Shown: positions 1-10,061, numbered from the stretch's first letter. The stretch is 64,000 nucleotides of DNA from Weissella koreensis KCTC 3621 (GCF_000277645.1 NZ_AKGG01000012.1:1-64000); one strand, 5' to 3'. Numbers and translations are program-made. The notes: generated by a model not told the origin, from the letters alone.

Positions 1-739
1 AAGCCACAAAGGTATAATTTAATAGTGACTGTCCTCCAAAAGTTAATAAGAAAGCCCAGGCTTGCCAAGTTTTCCATGGGTGCAGCATTTGGACTGGTTG
101 CACATCCAATTCCTCGATAATTTGTTCCTTATTTAGCTTCTTTGAAGTACCTAAGGGTTCTAATTCACGAGTAACATAAATCCAAACTAATAATGCAAGT
201 AAAGTCGCACCAACTAATATTAACATCACACTATTAATTCCACCTAAGTTTAGTAATGGGGCGGTTGTTAAATTACATAGAGCAACGCCAAGCATCATTG
301 ATAATGAATAGGTTGTAGTATATAGCGCAATTTTATTTGGAACAAAGGACATAATAACAGCGGGCATCAAAACATTCAGGTGCGCAATTCCAATTCCAAT
401 CAAAATAGTGCCCAAAACAATTAGATTGAAATTAGGGCACAAACGGGCTAGACTACCAAGTGTCATCAATCCTGCCGATAACGTGACTGTTCTTTTTAGC
501 CCTAATTTGTTAGCAGTTTTAGATGCAAAATTTGAAAATAGCATAAAAACAACCAACGGAATGGTTGTTAAAACACTAAGCTGTGCCGGATCAACATTCA
601 ATCGTTGAGCTAACGGTTTTAAAATCATAGGAATTGCCGAAATGGGGCTACGCATCATTAACCCTAATAAAATTAAGGCAATTAATAATCCCCATTTACC
701 AGCAGAGTTCTTACGATTGTGATTATTTTTTGAGTTCAT
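1..739 (-). CDS. MFS transporter, CynX/NimT-like (3' end cut by window)
   Basis: A hydrophobic protein reads leftward off the window edge; about 246 codons are visible. The N-terminus has a short basic stretch, then MRSPISAIPMILKPLAQRL, which matches the first helix and loop of the CynX/NimT (cyanate/nitroimidazole-type) branch of the major facilitator superfamily, and six to seven membrane segments follow. The ATG at 739 has an AAAGGA Shine-Dalgarno about 7 bases upstream. It starts 23 bases after the ECF S-component gene, so it probably shares that transcript. The substrate cannot be told from sequence; the family includes many uncharacterised exporters and importers. Confidence 0.8.
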   Translation of the reverse strand, partial: MNSKNNHNRKNSAGKWGLLIALILLGLMMRSPISAIPMILKPLAQRLNVDPAQLSVLTTIPLVVFMLFSNFASKTANKLGLKRTVTLSAGLMTLGSLARLCPNFNLIVLGTILIGIGIAHLNVLMPAVIMSFVPNKIALYTTTYSLSMMLGVALCNLTTAPLLNLGGINSVMLILVGATLLALLVWIYVTRELEPLGTSKKLNKEQIIEELDVQPVQMLHPWKTWQAWAFLLTFGGQSLLNYTFVA

Positions 740-762
740 GCAAGTTTCCTTTAAGTAATATT

Positions 763-1296
763 TTATTTAAAAATATTTGATTGGTTCCGGAAATTACGTT
801 CCAGGATTGGTAATAAGATTAGTGCAATGCCAGCTCCAATTGCAACTTGTAGACAATTTCCGAAAATTTCAGCGAAGGTAATAGTTAAAGCAGCATTTAA
901 AGTTACATGATTCCAAAGCTGTAAAATAATACCACTAATAAAATACCCCCCTACCATAATTAAGCCGCCACCGATGATACTAATTAATTTATTAATTAAT
1001 CGTGCATTTTTTCGAGTTAAAAGCCCTATCAACCAACCTTCACTACCATGAATGATCATTGAAAAAAGCATCCATTGCGGATAACCGGATATTAAATCAA
1101 TTAAAAAGCCAGTCAATGCACCAGTAATTCCACCCGCCCGACGACCAAAAAGCCAGGACATCAAGAAAATGCCAACCTCTACCAAACTAATGAAGCCTGT
1201 CGGTGTTGGAATTTTCAAGAAAAAATTGGCTACAATATTTAAAGCAATAATAACGGCAACAATAGTCCGTTGATAAATTGGTTTTAAACTATACAT
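763..1296 (-). CDS. ECF transporter S-component, probable pyridoxine-type
   Basis: A 177-aa integral membrane protein with about five to six helices and the loop pattern of ECF-type vitamin transporter substrate-binding (S) subunits, which borrow a shared EcfAAT energising module not encoded here. I place the start at 1296 rather than the upstream ATG at 1320, because AAGGAG sits 9 bases before 1296 while 1320 has no spaced ribosome site. It overlaps the end of the pyridoxal kinase gene by 8 bases, suggesting translational coupling and a vitamin B6 substrate (inference from context). Thiamin-precursor (HMP) transport is the alternative, since the neighbouring kinase family also includes ThiD. 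Confidence 0.8.
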   Translation of the reverse strand: MYSLKPIYQRTIVAVIIALNIVANFFLKIPTPTGFISLVEVGIFLMSWLFGRRAGGITGALTGFLIDLISGYPQWMLFSMIIHGSEGWLIGLLTRKNARLINKLISIIGGGLIMVGGYFISGIILQLWNHVTLNAALTITFAEIFGNCLQVAIGAGIALILLPILERNFRNQSNIFK

Positions 1297-2110
1297 CCCG
1301 ATTTGCTCCTTGCCAAACATTTCCTAAATTTTGATTAATAGCAATACCATTTTCGATTCCATGCTGAACAAATGTTTTAGCTTGTTGTGTGGCAGACAGA
1401 ACAGTAGCGTTTTGTACTAGCCCACTTAAAATAGCTGCTGAAAAAGTACATCCAGCTCCATTGTTAAAATTATTTTGAATAATCGGATTACTTAGGATTT
1501 CAAGCTCGTTGTTTTCCATAATTAAGACATCAACAGCCTCTTGTTTTCCTAATCTCCGACCACCCTTAACAATCACATTTTTAGCACCGGTTTGTTTTAG
1601 AATTTGGGCACTTTGTATTAAATCATCCAGTGTTTTAATCGGCTGATTAGTTAACAACTCAGATTCAACTAAATTAGGTGTAATTATAGTTGCCAAAGGA
1701 AAAATATTTTCTAAATAAACCTTTTTAATAGCATCTAATTCAGGAGCATGATCTTCTTTAAATACTAGCACCGGATCTACAACCAATGGAATATTTCGAT
1801 CTAGTTGGTTCAAAAATTGCAGAATAACAATCATTTGTTCCAAATTAGGAATCAAACCTAACTTTATACCTGCTAAGGTAAAATGAGCTTGAACTGAAGC
1901 CAGTTGATCCGCTAATAACTTTGCTGATTCTGCATGAATTTCAAAAATTTCAGGTAGGACTGTCACAATACTAGTAATTGCAGTCAGACCGAAAAGATTA
2001 TATTCATTAAAAGTTGCTAAATCAGCTTGAAGTCCTCCCCCAGATAAACTATCTGATCCTGCGATGGTTAAAACCACAGGCGGTTGTTCTTTAATTTTAT
2101 TTTGCATCAT
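1289..2110 (-). CDS. pdxK: Pyridoxal / hydroxymethylpyrimidine kinase family (PdxK/ThiD-like)
   Basis: A 273-aa ribokinase-fold kinase of the ThiD/PdxK type. It has the N-terminal VLTIAGSDSLSGGGLQAD substrate loop, VVDPVLV, ITPNLVESELL, and the C-terminal anion-hole motif NNGAGCTFSAAI in place of the usual GTGC. In Firmicutes such ThiD-like proteins often phosphorylate pyridoxal, pyridoxine or HMP with ATP. The start at 2110 (or 2107) follows GAGGG about 11 bases upstream; an earlier in-frame start at 2137 lies deeper inside polA. It overlaps the polA 3' end by 12 bases and is followed directly by an ECF S-component, which favours vitamin B6 salvage. The assignment between PdxK and ThiD is inference. 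Confidence 0.8.
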   Translation of the reverse strand: MMQNKIKEQPPVVLTIAGSDSLSGGGLQADLATFNEYNLFGLTAITSIVTVLPEIFEIHAESAKLLADQLASVQAHFTLAGIKLGLIPNLEQMIVILQFLNQLDRNIPLVVDPVLVFKEDHAPELDAIKKVYLENIFPLATIITPNLVESELLTNQPIKTLDDLIQSAQILKQTGAKNVIVKGGRRLGKQEAVDVLIMENNELEILSNPIIQNNFNNGAGCTFSAAILSGLVQNATVLSATQQAKTFVQHGIENGIAINQNLGNVWQGANRDV

Positions 2111-4781
2111 ACCAAGTCTTACCCTCATGCGTTTCAACCTTCAAAGGCACAGTCAACTTTACAGCTGAGTCCATAACTTCAGGTACTAATTTATGCATTA
2201 ACGTTAATTCGTCTTCAGGTACCTCAAAAATCAATTCATCATGTACTTGAAGTAGCATTTTGGACTTAAGTTGCTTTTGTTCCATTACAGATTGCATTTT
2301 AATCATAGCAATTTTGATAATATCAGCCGCTGACCCTTGAACCGGAGTATTCATTGCTGTTCGTTCAGCAAAACTACGTGCATTAAAGCTTTTTGCCTTG
2401 ATATCTGGTAAATAGCGTCGCCGATGTGCAATCGTCTCAACGTAGCCCTTTTCACGAGCATCTAAAATAATCTCCTCGGTCCACTTTTTAACTCCACTAT
2501 ATTCATTTAAGTAAGTATCAATTATACTTTTAGCAGTTTTACGATCCGTACCAATATTTTTAGCCAAGCCAAACTCAGAAATACCATAAACAATTCCAAA
2601 ATTAACGGCCTTTGCTTGGCGTCTTAAATTACTATCCACGACTGCATCTTCAGCAAGACCAAAAATACGACGCGCAGTTGCTGCGTGAATGTCTTCATCA
2701 TTAATGAAGGCTTGCCGCATTTTTTCATCATTTGTAATATGTGCTAATACTCGTAATTCAATTTGTGAATAATCAGCGCTTAATAACGACCACCCAGCTT
2801 GTTGTGGTTCAAAAGCTTTTCTAATTTGTCGGCCTTCCTCGACACGTACAGGAATATTTTGCAAATTAGGATCAATAGATGATAAACGACCCGTTTGTGT
2901 CAAAGTCTGTAAGTATCGGGTATGTACTTTTGAATCGCTACCATGAATAACTCGTAGTAATCCATCAACATATGTCGATAAGATCTTAGCTAATTGCCGA
3001 TATTGTAAAATTGATGCAACTAATGGAACGTCTGTCATTTGTTCCAAAACTTCTACTGATGTTGAATAACCAGTTTTAGTTTTCTTCAAAGGTTTTAGAC
3101 CCATTTCTTCAAATAAAATCACCCCCAGTTGTTTAGGGGATTGAATATTAAATTCGTGGCCCGCTTGTTGATGAATCGTTTGTTCTAATTCTGATAGACG
3201 CTCGGTTAATTTTGACTGCATGCCCAATAAACGTTCAGCATTAACCGTAATCCCATTAATTTCCATATGTGCCAAAACAAACGTTAAAGGCAATTCAATT
3301 TCAGTATATAAATCAGTCTGTTCATGCTCATCTAATTTTTGCATGAGTGGCTGTTTTAAGGCGCCAATTGCTTGTGCTTTACGACCCAAATGTTCAAAAA
3401 AATCAGTATCATTATCTATGATCGCAAATTTGGCTCCTTTTCCATAAACTTCATCATCTGTTTGAACATCGAAATAATTATGCTCATGTGCAATGGTACC
3501 TAAATCATTACTATTGTCATTGACATTCAATAAATATGAAACCAGTAGCAAATCAAAATCAACTCCAGTTAAATCAACGTTATAGCGGTGCAAGGCCACA
3601 AATGTTTCTTTTGAATTAAAAACATTTTTCTTGATTTTATTATTTTCCAAGATTCTTTTCACAGGTGTATCTTGTGATAATAACTCTAAGTCACGACTAG
3701 CTAAATACCCTTGTTGTTGATTCCCGATAACAAAACCAACAATAGCTGCGCGATGATAATTTTCTCCATCTAACTCTACATAAAAGTCAACATCATCTTG
3801 TAAAGCTTCTACGTGAGCTAAATTATTAGCTGTTAAAGGAGCAACATTAAGTTTTACAGTAGGGTTACTTTCATTTTGAGTTCCAGTAATTGTGTATCCT
3901 TGATTAGCTAATTTTACTAGTTGTTGTTTAAAATCCAAATGCTGATAAAACGGAATTAAATCCTGATATTGAATTCCTCGATATGCTAGATCATCTAAAT
4001 CCAAAGTCACTGGTGCATCAAGACGAATACGAGCTAAATCCCGTGATAAGAAAGCATCATCCTTATATTGAATCAAATTTTCTTTGCGTTTAGACTTCTT
4101 CATCATATCAATTTGTTCATATAATTCAGGAATATCATGATATTCCTGAATTAACTTAATGGCCGTTTTTTCACCAATCCCTGGAACACCAGGATAATTA
4201 TCAGATGGATCACCTTGTAACCCCTTTACTTCAATCACTTGTTTTGGGGTCAAACCGCCATAAACATCAGCTACTTCAGCGGGAGTATATTTATCAATTT
4301 CAGAGATACCCTTTTTAGTGATCCAAACTGTGATATCGTCATCCACTAATTGACGCATGTCTCGATCACCAGTCACAATCGTAACTGCATATCCAGATTC
4401 TACGCCTGCGTGAGCCATTGTTCCAATAATATCGTCTGCTTCATAATCAGCTAATTCATAATTTGTAATTCCATGTAAACGAACCATTTCACGCAGCGGT
4501 TCAAATTGCTCCACTAATTCTTGGGGCGTTTTATCCCGATTTCCTTTGTAATTATCGTAGGCATTCGTACGGAAAGTTGTTTTCCCAGCGTCCCAAGCGA
4601 CTAAGGCTTTATCCGGTTCAAATGGATCTACAATTCCATCAAGAAGGTTGTTAAAACCAACTAACGCATTAGTATGTAAGCCATCATGATTAACAAATCT
4701 GTCCACCTGATTAATGAGTGCATAAAATGCACGAAATGCTAATGAGTTCCCATCAATTAATAATAGTTTTGGTTTCCCCAT
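2097..4781 (-). CDS. polA: DNA polymerase I
   Basis: An 894-aa family A DNA polymerase used in Okazaki-fragment processing and excision repair. The N-terminal third is the 5'-3' exonuclease/FEN domain (LLLIDGNSLAFRAFYAL, then DADDIIGT-like and GDPSDNYPGVPGIGEKTA). The middle 3'-5' exonuclease domain lacks the DxE metal ligands, as in Bacillus-type enzymes, so it should not proofread. The polymerase domain shows motif A LSADYSQIELR, motif B RRQAKAVNFGIVYG and motif C LLQVHDELIFEVPE. The ATG at 4781 has AAAGGGG five bases upstream and is preferred over an in-frame start at 4802. Its 3' end overlaps the vitamin kinase gene. Confidence 0.97.
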   Translation of the reverse strand: MGKPKLLLIDGNSLAFRAFYALINQVDRFVNHDGLHTNALVGFNNLLDGIVDPFEPDKALVAWDAGKTTFRTNAYDNYKGNRDKTPQELVEQFEPLREMVRLHGITNYELADYEADDIIGTMAHAGVESGYAVTIVTGDRDMRQLVDDDITVWITKKGISEIDKYTPAEVADVYGGLTPKQVIEVKGLQGDPSDNYPGVPGIGEKTAIKLIQEYHDIPELYEQIDMMKKSKRKENLIQYKDDAFLSRDLARIRLDAPVTLDLDDLAYRGIQYQDLIPFYQHLDFKQQLVKLANQGYTITGTQNESNPTVKLNVAPLTANNLAHVEALQDDVDFYVELDGENYHRAAIVGFVIGNQQQGYLASRDLELLSQDTPVKRILENNKIKKNVFNSKETFVALHRYNVDLTGVDFDLLLVSYLLNVNDNSNDLGTIAHEHNYFDVQTDDEVYGKGAKFAIIDNDTDFFEHLGRKAQAIGALKQPLMQKLDEHEQTDLYTEIELPLTFVLAHMEINGITVNAERLLGMQSKLTERLSELEQTIHQQAGHEFNIQSPKQLGVILFEEMGLKPLKKTKTGYSTSVEVLEQMTDVPLVASILQYRQLAKILSTYVDGLLRVIHGSDSKVHTRYLQTLTQTGRLSSIDPNLQNIPVRVEEGRQIRKAFEPQQAGWSLLSADYSQIELRVLAHITNDEKMRQAFINDEDIHAATARRIFGLAEDAVVDSNLRRQAKAVNFGIVYGISEFGLAKNIGTDRKTAKSIIDTYLNEYSGVKKWTEEIILDAREKGYVETIAHRRRYLPDIKAKSFNARSFAERTAMNTPVQGSAADIIKIAMIKMQSVMEQKQLKSKMLLQVHDELIFEVPEDELTLMHKLVPEVMDSAVKLTVPLKVETHEGKTWYDAK

Positions 4782-4849
4782 GAGTACCCCTTTCAATTTC
4801 AAAAGTTAATCAATAATAATCAACTTATTTTGAGTGTGTTGTAATCTTA

Positions 4850-4879
4850 ATTGTAACAAAATTTATAAGCCTAAAACAA
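4850..4879 (-). promoter_or_regulatory. Candidate polA promoter
   Basis: Reading leftward: TTGTTT, an 18-base spacer and TACAAT, about 70 bases before the polA start. The -10 matches sigma-A well; the -35 is only fair. Confidence 0.4.
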
Positions 4880-4967
4880 TTTATTGTTAAAGCTAATTTA
4901 ATCAACCGAATTTAACCTAAATATATTAAAAATAAGGAGATCAAATTTATATATAAATTATTTAGAT

Positions 4968-4997
4968 AAAAAAAGCAGGAAACATAATCACCCTGCT
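4968..4997 (-). terminator. Intrinsic terminator after ABC exporter genes
   Basis: On the minus strand AGCAGG, a 12-base loop and CCTGCT are followed by TTTTTT, just past the stop of the exporter permease gene. Confidence 0.75.
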
Positions 4998-5016
4998 CTC
5001 ACTTATTATTCTAATA

Positions 5017-6267
5017 TTAAATATTTTCACGTCTAAAGAGACCAATAAGACTCATTATTCCAGCTTTAGTCAAATTACCTTCGTTGTACTGCAAAACATT
5101 TTTCTTATATACTTTTAGCCCAAAGCGACTAAGGAAAATAATCATTAAAATTTGTAAGATAATTGCAATCCACAATTCATATGGTTGCGTCAACTGCAAT
5201 CCTAGTCTAGCGGGCATTAGAGTTTGCGAAGTGAATGGTACAAACGACAAAATTTTAACAATAACGTTATCTGGTGAGTTTGAGACCATAAAAGTCAAGA
5301 CATATCCAAGCATTGCAAGATATGTAATAGGTGAAACCGCCTGCTGAACTTGGCTTTGATCATTAACTAATGCTGCGATAATTGCCGTCAGAATCAAGTA
5401 CATGACAATCCCAAAAAAGACCATAATAATGGTAATTATTGCAAAACTAAAATCAACTCCATTCAAGACACTCATAATCATTTTAAAGGTGGCGTTATCA
5501 TGAGATATAAATTGATAACTGATCAAACCAACAATAATATAAATTAATAAGTGCACTAAGGCCAGCCCAATGATACCAGCTAGTTTACCAAAAAATTGAA
5601 CTGCTGGACTAGTAGCTGCCAACAGAATTTCCATAATACGTGAAGATTTTTCATTCGCAATCTCATTGGCAATCATTCCAACATAGGCTGTCAAGAATAC
5701 AAAAATAAAGATTCCCAGTCCAACCGTTAAAATATAATTAGCTGTTTTGGTTGTTTCACCGCCAACACTAGTTCCCTTAGAACTTACCTGCTGCGTTTTC
5801 ATCTTAGGCGCTGTAGTTAACTTCTGCAATTGATCATTAGTTAAATTCATCGTCTTAGCTTGCCGTTGCATCGAATACTGATTTAAAACTTGTTTAATTT
5901 CATTTTCATCAATTGGATTCCCTTGAGTTGTATTTTTCAATTCATATCCAGTATTATTTTGTTTTAAATAGCTGTCAATCTTTTTATGTTTTAATAGTTG
6001 ATCGGCCTTCTTATCATCTGACACTATCTTATATTCAGCCTTAATGCTTTTATCTGCTTTTAAGGTTTGAACCAAGCTTTGATCCACATTTAATCCGACA
6101 ACAGAATCGTTATGATTTGACATTGCTGTAAACACAAAGGCAAATACAGCTACCACTAATGCAATTAAAAGTGGTGATAGAACCAATGACCAATACCCAA
6201 GGGTTTTAATTCTAATTTTAAAAGTTTGTTTAGTAACCAACCATAGTTGTCTTTGAAACATCATCAT
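5017..6267 (-). CDS. ABC-2 type exporter permease (NatB/YhaP-like)
   Basis: A 416-aa membrane subunit with the NatB/YhaP layout: one N-terminal helix (about residues 25-50), a roughly 120-residue extracytoplasmic domain rich in K, Q and T, then five to six helices in the C-terminal half, including EKSSRIMEILLAA, the conserved cytoplasmic motif of this family. It overlaps the ATPase gene upstream by 4 bases (ATGA), so the two are co-translated. NatAB-type exporters have been linked to sodium extrusion, but most homologues export unknown substrates. The start could be any of three consecutive ATGs at 6267, 6264 or 6261; AAGG lies 6 bases before the first. Confidence 0.85.
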   Translation of the reverse strand: MMMFQRQLWLVTKQTFKIRIKTLGYWSLVLSPLLIALVVAVFAFVFTAMSNHNDSVVGLNVDQSLVQTLKADKSIKAEYKIVSDDKKADQLLKHKKIDSYLKQNNTGYELKNTTQGNPIDENEIKQVLNQYSMQRQAKTMNLTNDQLQKLTTAPKMKTQQVSSKGTSVGGETTKTANYILTVGLGIFIFVFLTAYVGMIANEIANEKSSRIMEILLAATSPAVQFFGKLAGIIGLALVHLLIYIIVGLISYQFISHDNATFKMIMSVLNGVDFSFAIITIIMVFFGIVMYLILTAIIAALVNDQSQVQQAVSPITYLAMLGYVLTFMVSNSPDNVIVKILSFVPFTSQTLMPARLGLQLTQPYELWIAIILQILMIIFLSRFGLKVYKKNVLQYNEGNLTKAGIMSLIGLFRRENI

Positions 6268-7160
6268 TGTTTCCCTTCTGTTGCTTCACGTCGGAAAATA
6301 TCATCCAAAGTTGGAGCCTGTTGTGCAAAGGCTGATACATATCCATCAGCACTGACTAATTTGAAAATAGCGTGTCCCGCAAGTGGATCAGATAAATGAA
6401 TTTGTCGCCCTATCCCTCGCCGTTCAATTGACTTAACCCCATCAATTGATTTTAATTGATCATCTAGTACATCTGATTCAATATATATTTCAGTCCGGCC
6501 AAAGGATTCGCGAATATTAGCCACACTCCCTTGTAACACAGTCCTACCAGCGCGTAACATCGTTAATTCATCCGATAATTGTTCAACACCGCTCATATTA
6601 TGGGAACTAAATATAATCGTTGCTCCACGTTGTTTAAGTTGCTTAATTTCCTGCATAACAATTTCAGTATTAACTGGATCCATTCCGGTGAATGGTTCAT
6701 CTAAAATCACAAATTCTGGATTAAAAATTAGAGTAGAAATCAACTGAATCTTTTGTGCGTTTCCCTTTGAAAGTTTTTGAACTTTATCATGTATTGTTCC
6801 CACTACTTCAAGACGTTTCATCCAATCTTGAAGTTCTAAACGTGCCTCACTACGTTTCATACCATGTAGTTCTGCAAAATATAAAACTTGTTCTTCGATG
6901 GTCAATTTTTGATAGAGTCCTCGTTCTTCAGGAAGGAAACCTATTCTAGTCCGCATTAGGTCATCAATAGGATTTCCATCCCAATTGATGGAACCAGTCG
7001 TCGGCTCAATAAAATTTAATAGCATGCGAAAAGTGGTCGTTTTACCCGCTCCATTCTGTCCAATGAGTCCCATAATATGACCTGGTTTAACAATTAAATT
7101 AATATTATTAACAGCTATTTTATCTCCAAATTTCTTTGAAACATTTTTTAATTCAATCAT
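6264..7160 (-). CDS. ABC exporter ATP-binding subunit (NatA/YhaQ-like)
   Basis: A 298-aa ABC ATPase with Walker A GQNGAGKTTTF, the Q-loop in GFLPEERGLYQKLT (the LPEERGLY form is typical of the NatA/YhaQ group), signature LSKGNAQK in place of LSGGQ, Walker B EFVILDEPFTGMDP, and switch His in SSHNM. The C-terminal 80 residues are the DUF4162-type extension seen in ABC-2 exporter ATPases. It starts at an ATG with GAGG 6 bases upstream and is coupled to the permease by a 4-base overlap. The gene lies 27 bases downstream of the flippase gene, so the three may be one transcript. Confidence 0.9.
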   Translation of the reverse strand: MIELKNVSKKFGDKIAVNNINLIVKPGHIMGLIGQNGAGKTTTFRMLLNFIEPTTGSINWDGNPIDDLMRTRIGFLPEERGLYQKLTIEEQVLYFAELHGMKRSEARLELQDWMKRLEVVGTIHDKVQKLSKGNAQKIQLISTLIFNPEFVILDEPFTGMDPVNTEIVMQEIKQLKQRGATIIFSSHNMSGVEQLSDELTMLRAGRTVLQGSVANIRESFGRTEIYIESDVLDDQLKSIDGVKSIERRGIGRQIHLSDPLAGHAIFKLVSADGYVSAFAQQAPTLDDIFRREATEGKQ

Positions 7161-7187
7161 AAATTTCCTCGATCTCGTTAAGACTAA

Positions 7188-8657
7188 TTATTTATTGTAG
7201 CGGCGCCGAATGACTTTAGTATACGCTCGAATAATTAACCAAGCTTTAGTAATTAATGGACTACGTAATAAAACAATTCCAATTAAATAAACTACAAATC
7301 CTAAAATCAATTGGAAAACCGTCGTGCTAGGATATGCTGGCCAATTATAAGTCGAAACAATAATCACGAGATACATCAAAAGTCCAGTCACTAAATATTT
7401 TGATGTAATTGCTACGATGCGGCCAAAAGCAATGACTTCTCTTGCATAAAATAATTGAATCAAAAAAATTAAAAATTCAGAAATTAGCAAAGCATAGATG
7501 GCGCCAAATAATCCATATTTAGGAATAAATAGTAACCCTAACAAAACGTTTAATAACCACCCAAGAACTAGAGTCGCGTGAACGATGTTATTTTTACCAG
7601 CTAATCGTAAAAATTGTCCACCTAAAATTGTATTCCAACCCAATAAGAGAATTAATGGCGATAAAACGGTCATCAAAAGTCCAACATCTTTAAACGTTCC
7701 ACCTAAAAACCAAGTAGTAAAGGTTACCGCTGTGGCAGCAGTACCAAACATAACCGGTACTGCAAAAGCAGTGACATACTCTACCGCATTATCAATATGT
7801 TCAATCAATTTATTGTAATTATTTTCGCGATATATTTGATAAAAACGTGGCATTGTACTTAATCCGACAGTAACTACAACTACAATAGAAACTTGATTTA
7901 ATTGTAATGCAGCTTGATAATATCCGATCCAATCCAGCGTGTATGGTTTTAACAAGGTTACTAACAATTGCCCAGTTAACGAAAATAATTCAACCCCTAA
8001 AATAGTAGTAACTGAGGTTAATCCGGTTTTTAAAAATCTCCATGACCCTAATGAAATTTCATTAAATAATTCACGTGGCAAACTAAACCACATTAATCCA
8101 TTTCCAACAATACGGATCACTCCCATTAAGAACAAATAACGATAAGCATCATTAGATGTCTTAACAGTAATTAAAATCAACATCAAGAATACAATTTTCA
8201 TTGATGCTGCCTGTAATAGTGGTCGTGTTTTTTGACGAGTTCCAAGGTAGTACCAAGATAAATCTAAAAAGCTTCCTATCATTAATAAATAACTCAGCTT
8301 AAGTGTTGATTGATTCTGAAGATAACTAATATTCCAACCTGATGCCCAATTAATTAGAAATGATAGTGCAAGTCCACCCAGAATCAACATCATCAATCGC
8401 ATAAACAATACATTCCAAAATATTTTAGGAACTTTTTGATCTTCATAGAGAGCATTATTCAAACTAAGTTGAGCTAATAAATTCATTGATCCTAAAAAAA
8501 TTAAAACAAAAATATCAGTTAGACCTATGGTAAAAGCAACTACCCCATAACTTTGGACACCTAAAACGTGTAACAAGTAGGATAAAGGAATGAGGGGAAT
8601 AATAACATTGATAAGTTCATAACTCACCTGATTTAAATATATTCTAAGTCCACGCAT
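7188..8657 (-). CDS. Oligosaccharide flippase family protein (Wzx/RfbX-like)
   Basis: A 489-aa polytopic protein with about 12 to 14 helices, beginning YLNQVSYELINVIIPLIPLSYL, whose layout fits the polysaccharide-transport (PST/MOP) superfamily. Members flip undecaprenyl-linked sugar repeat units across the membrane for capsule, exopolysaccharide or wall glycopolymers. No glycosyltransferase genes adjoin it, so its glycan substrate is unknown. The ATG at 8657 is preceded by AAGGAG some 13 bases upstream. A bulged hairpin (8724-8745) sits in the 5' leader; it has no T-run and may be an operator or a leader structure. Confidence 0.8.
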   Translation of the reverse strand: MRGLRIYLNQVSYELINVIIPLIPLSYLLHVLGVQSYGVVAFTIGLTDIFVLIFLGSMNLLAQLSLNNALYEDQKVPKIFWNVLFMRLMMLILGGLALSFLINWASGWNISYLQNQSTLKLSYLLMIGSFLDLSWYYLGTRQKTRPLLQAASMKIVFLMLILITVKTSNDAYRYLFLMGVIRIVGNGLMWFSLPRELFNEISLGSWRFLKTGLTSVTTILGVELFSLTGQLLVTLLKPYTLDWIGYYQAALQLNQVSIVVVVTVGLSTMPRFYQIYRENNYNKLIEHIDNAVEYVTAFAVPVMFGTAATAVTFTTWFLGGTFKDVGLLMTVLSPLILLLGWNTILGGQFLRLAGKNNIVHATLVLGWLLNVLLGLLFIPKYGLFGAIYALLISEFLIFLIQLFYAREVIAFGRIVAITSKYLVTGLLMYLVIIVSTYNWPAYPSTTVFQLILGFVVYLIGIVLLRSPLITKAWLIIRAYTKVIRRRYNK

Positions 8658-8885
8658 TTTAAATAATTATTACTCCTTAATTTTTAAAGCATTTATACAT
8701 AAGTTTATATCTAATTAATGAGGCCTCTTGATAATTAATCAGAGGTAACAATTAGACTAATACTTAACATTATACAGCAAATTTAATATATCTTGATTGT
8801 AATATTCTGCCAATATACAATGTTTACAATTTAAAAATTTGTCACCTAATAAATGATTAAATTATGCCTTAGTATTAAGTATTTA

Positions 8886-9905
8886 TTATCCATTAAAAGA
8901 TCCTGAGACCACAACTTTACCACGAGTATGTCCTTGCTCGACTAATTGGGTTGCTTGCTTAATATTATGAGCATTGATTCCCGTTGAAATTTCATGCGTA
9001 AGTGTCGATACTAATAATTCAGTTTCAGCCAAATGTGCAATTTTTTCTAAAATTTTACCTTGTGAAGATAAATTGAAATTATAATCACTTTTAGTAAACA
9101 TATACTCCCAATCAAAGCTAGCTGACATATCTTTAAAAGCGGTCAATGGTAAATCTTGATTAACCCCTACAATAGTTCCCAAATGACCAAAAGGTTCAAT
9201 TAGGTTCTTCAATTGATCAAGATATGGAATTACATTATATAAAGCAGCGATAAATCCAACCCGATTGATCTTATACGAATCTAATGCAGGTTGCAATTCT
9301 TGATGATAATCTAAGGGATAAGTGACCCCATGCTCTTTTAACCAATAGAAATTTTCAGGACTACTGGTTGCTAATACTTCTAATCCACTCCAATTAGCTA
9401 ATTGACTCATAATAGAACCTACCCCACCAGCACCATTAATAATTAATAAGCGTTGCGATTGATTAGCATTTGCTTGTGGAATTAAACCGAACTTTTCAAA
9501 TAATAATTCATAGGCTGTTAATGCTGTTAGCGGCAACGCTGCTGCCTGAGCATCTGATAAATTACGCGGCGCCCGAGCAATCAATCGAGAATCGACAGCC
9601 TGAAATTCTGCATAACTTCCATTACGTTTAGTTGATCCTGCATAATAAACGCGATCATTGACCACGAAATTAGTAACTTGTGAACCGACGGCCGTAACAA
9701 TTCCAACGGCATCATAACCCAAAATTTTTGGTGTTGTTTGTTCTGGTGTTGTCTGACGCAACTTAACATCAATTGGATTGATCGAAACCGCCTTGATTTG
9801 CACCAAAACATCATTTGGTAATACCTGGGGCATCCCCAATTCAACATCCAAAAAGCTATCACTTGCTTCTAATGACTTACCCTTATAAAAACCTATTGCT
9901 TTCAT
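8886..9905 (-). CDS. Quinone-oxidoreductase-like MDR family protein
   Basis: A 339-aa medium-chain dehydrogenase/reductase. It has the GroES-like N-terminal half (VLVQIKAVSINPIDVKLRQ) and a Rossmann half with LIINGAGGVGSIMSQLA for NAD(P)H binding. Where zinc alcohol dehydrogenases carry GHE, this has LGYDAVG, and no Cys-rich structural zinc loop is present, so it is most likely a zinc-free NAD(P)H:quinone or enone reductase of the adh_fam_1 (YogA-like) group. It stands as a single gene between two intergenic gaps. Its physiological substrate is not evident. Confidence 0.85.
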   Translation of the reverse strand: MKAIGFYKGKSLEASDSFLDVELGMPQVLPNDVLVQIKAVSINPIDVKLRQTTPEQTTPKILGYDAVGIVTAVGSQVTNFVVNDRVYYAGSTKRNGSYAEFQAVDSRLIARAPRNLSDAQAAALPLTALTAYELLFEKFGLIPQANANQSQRLLIINGAGGVGSIMSQLANWSGLEVLATSSPENFYWLKEHGVTYPLDYHQELQPALDSYKINRVGFIAALYNVIPYLDQLKNLIEPFGHLGTIVGVNQDLPLTAFKDMSASFDWEYMFTKSDYNFNLSSQGKILEKIAHLAETELLVSTLTHEISTGINAHNIKQATQLVEQGHTRGKVVVSGSFNG

Positions 9906-10061
9906 AATGTTTAAATCTCCTGTATTTTCGAGTTCTTTGCCAAATTAACTTAGCTAAAAATATTACTTCAAAATCATAAGTTTATGTTTCTATCTATATT
10001 AATATCATTATATGTTATTTGACTAATTTTTTTCATTATTATTCGCTTAAGCCATTAATTA

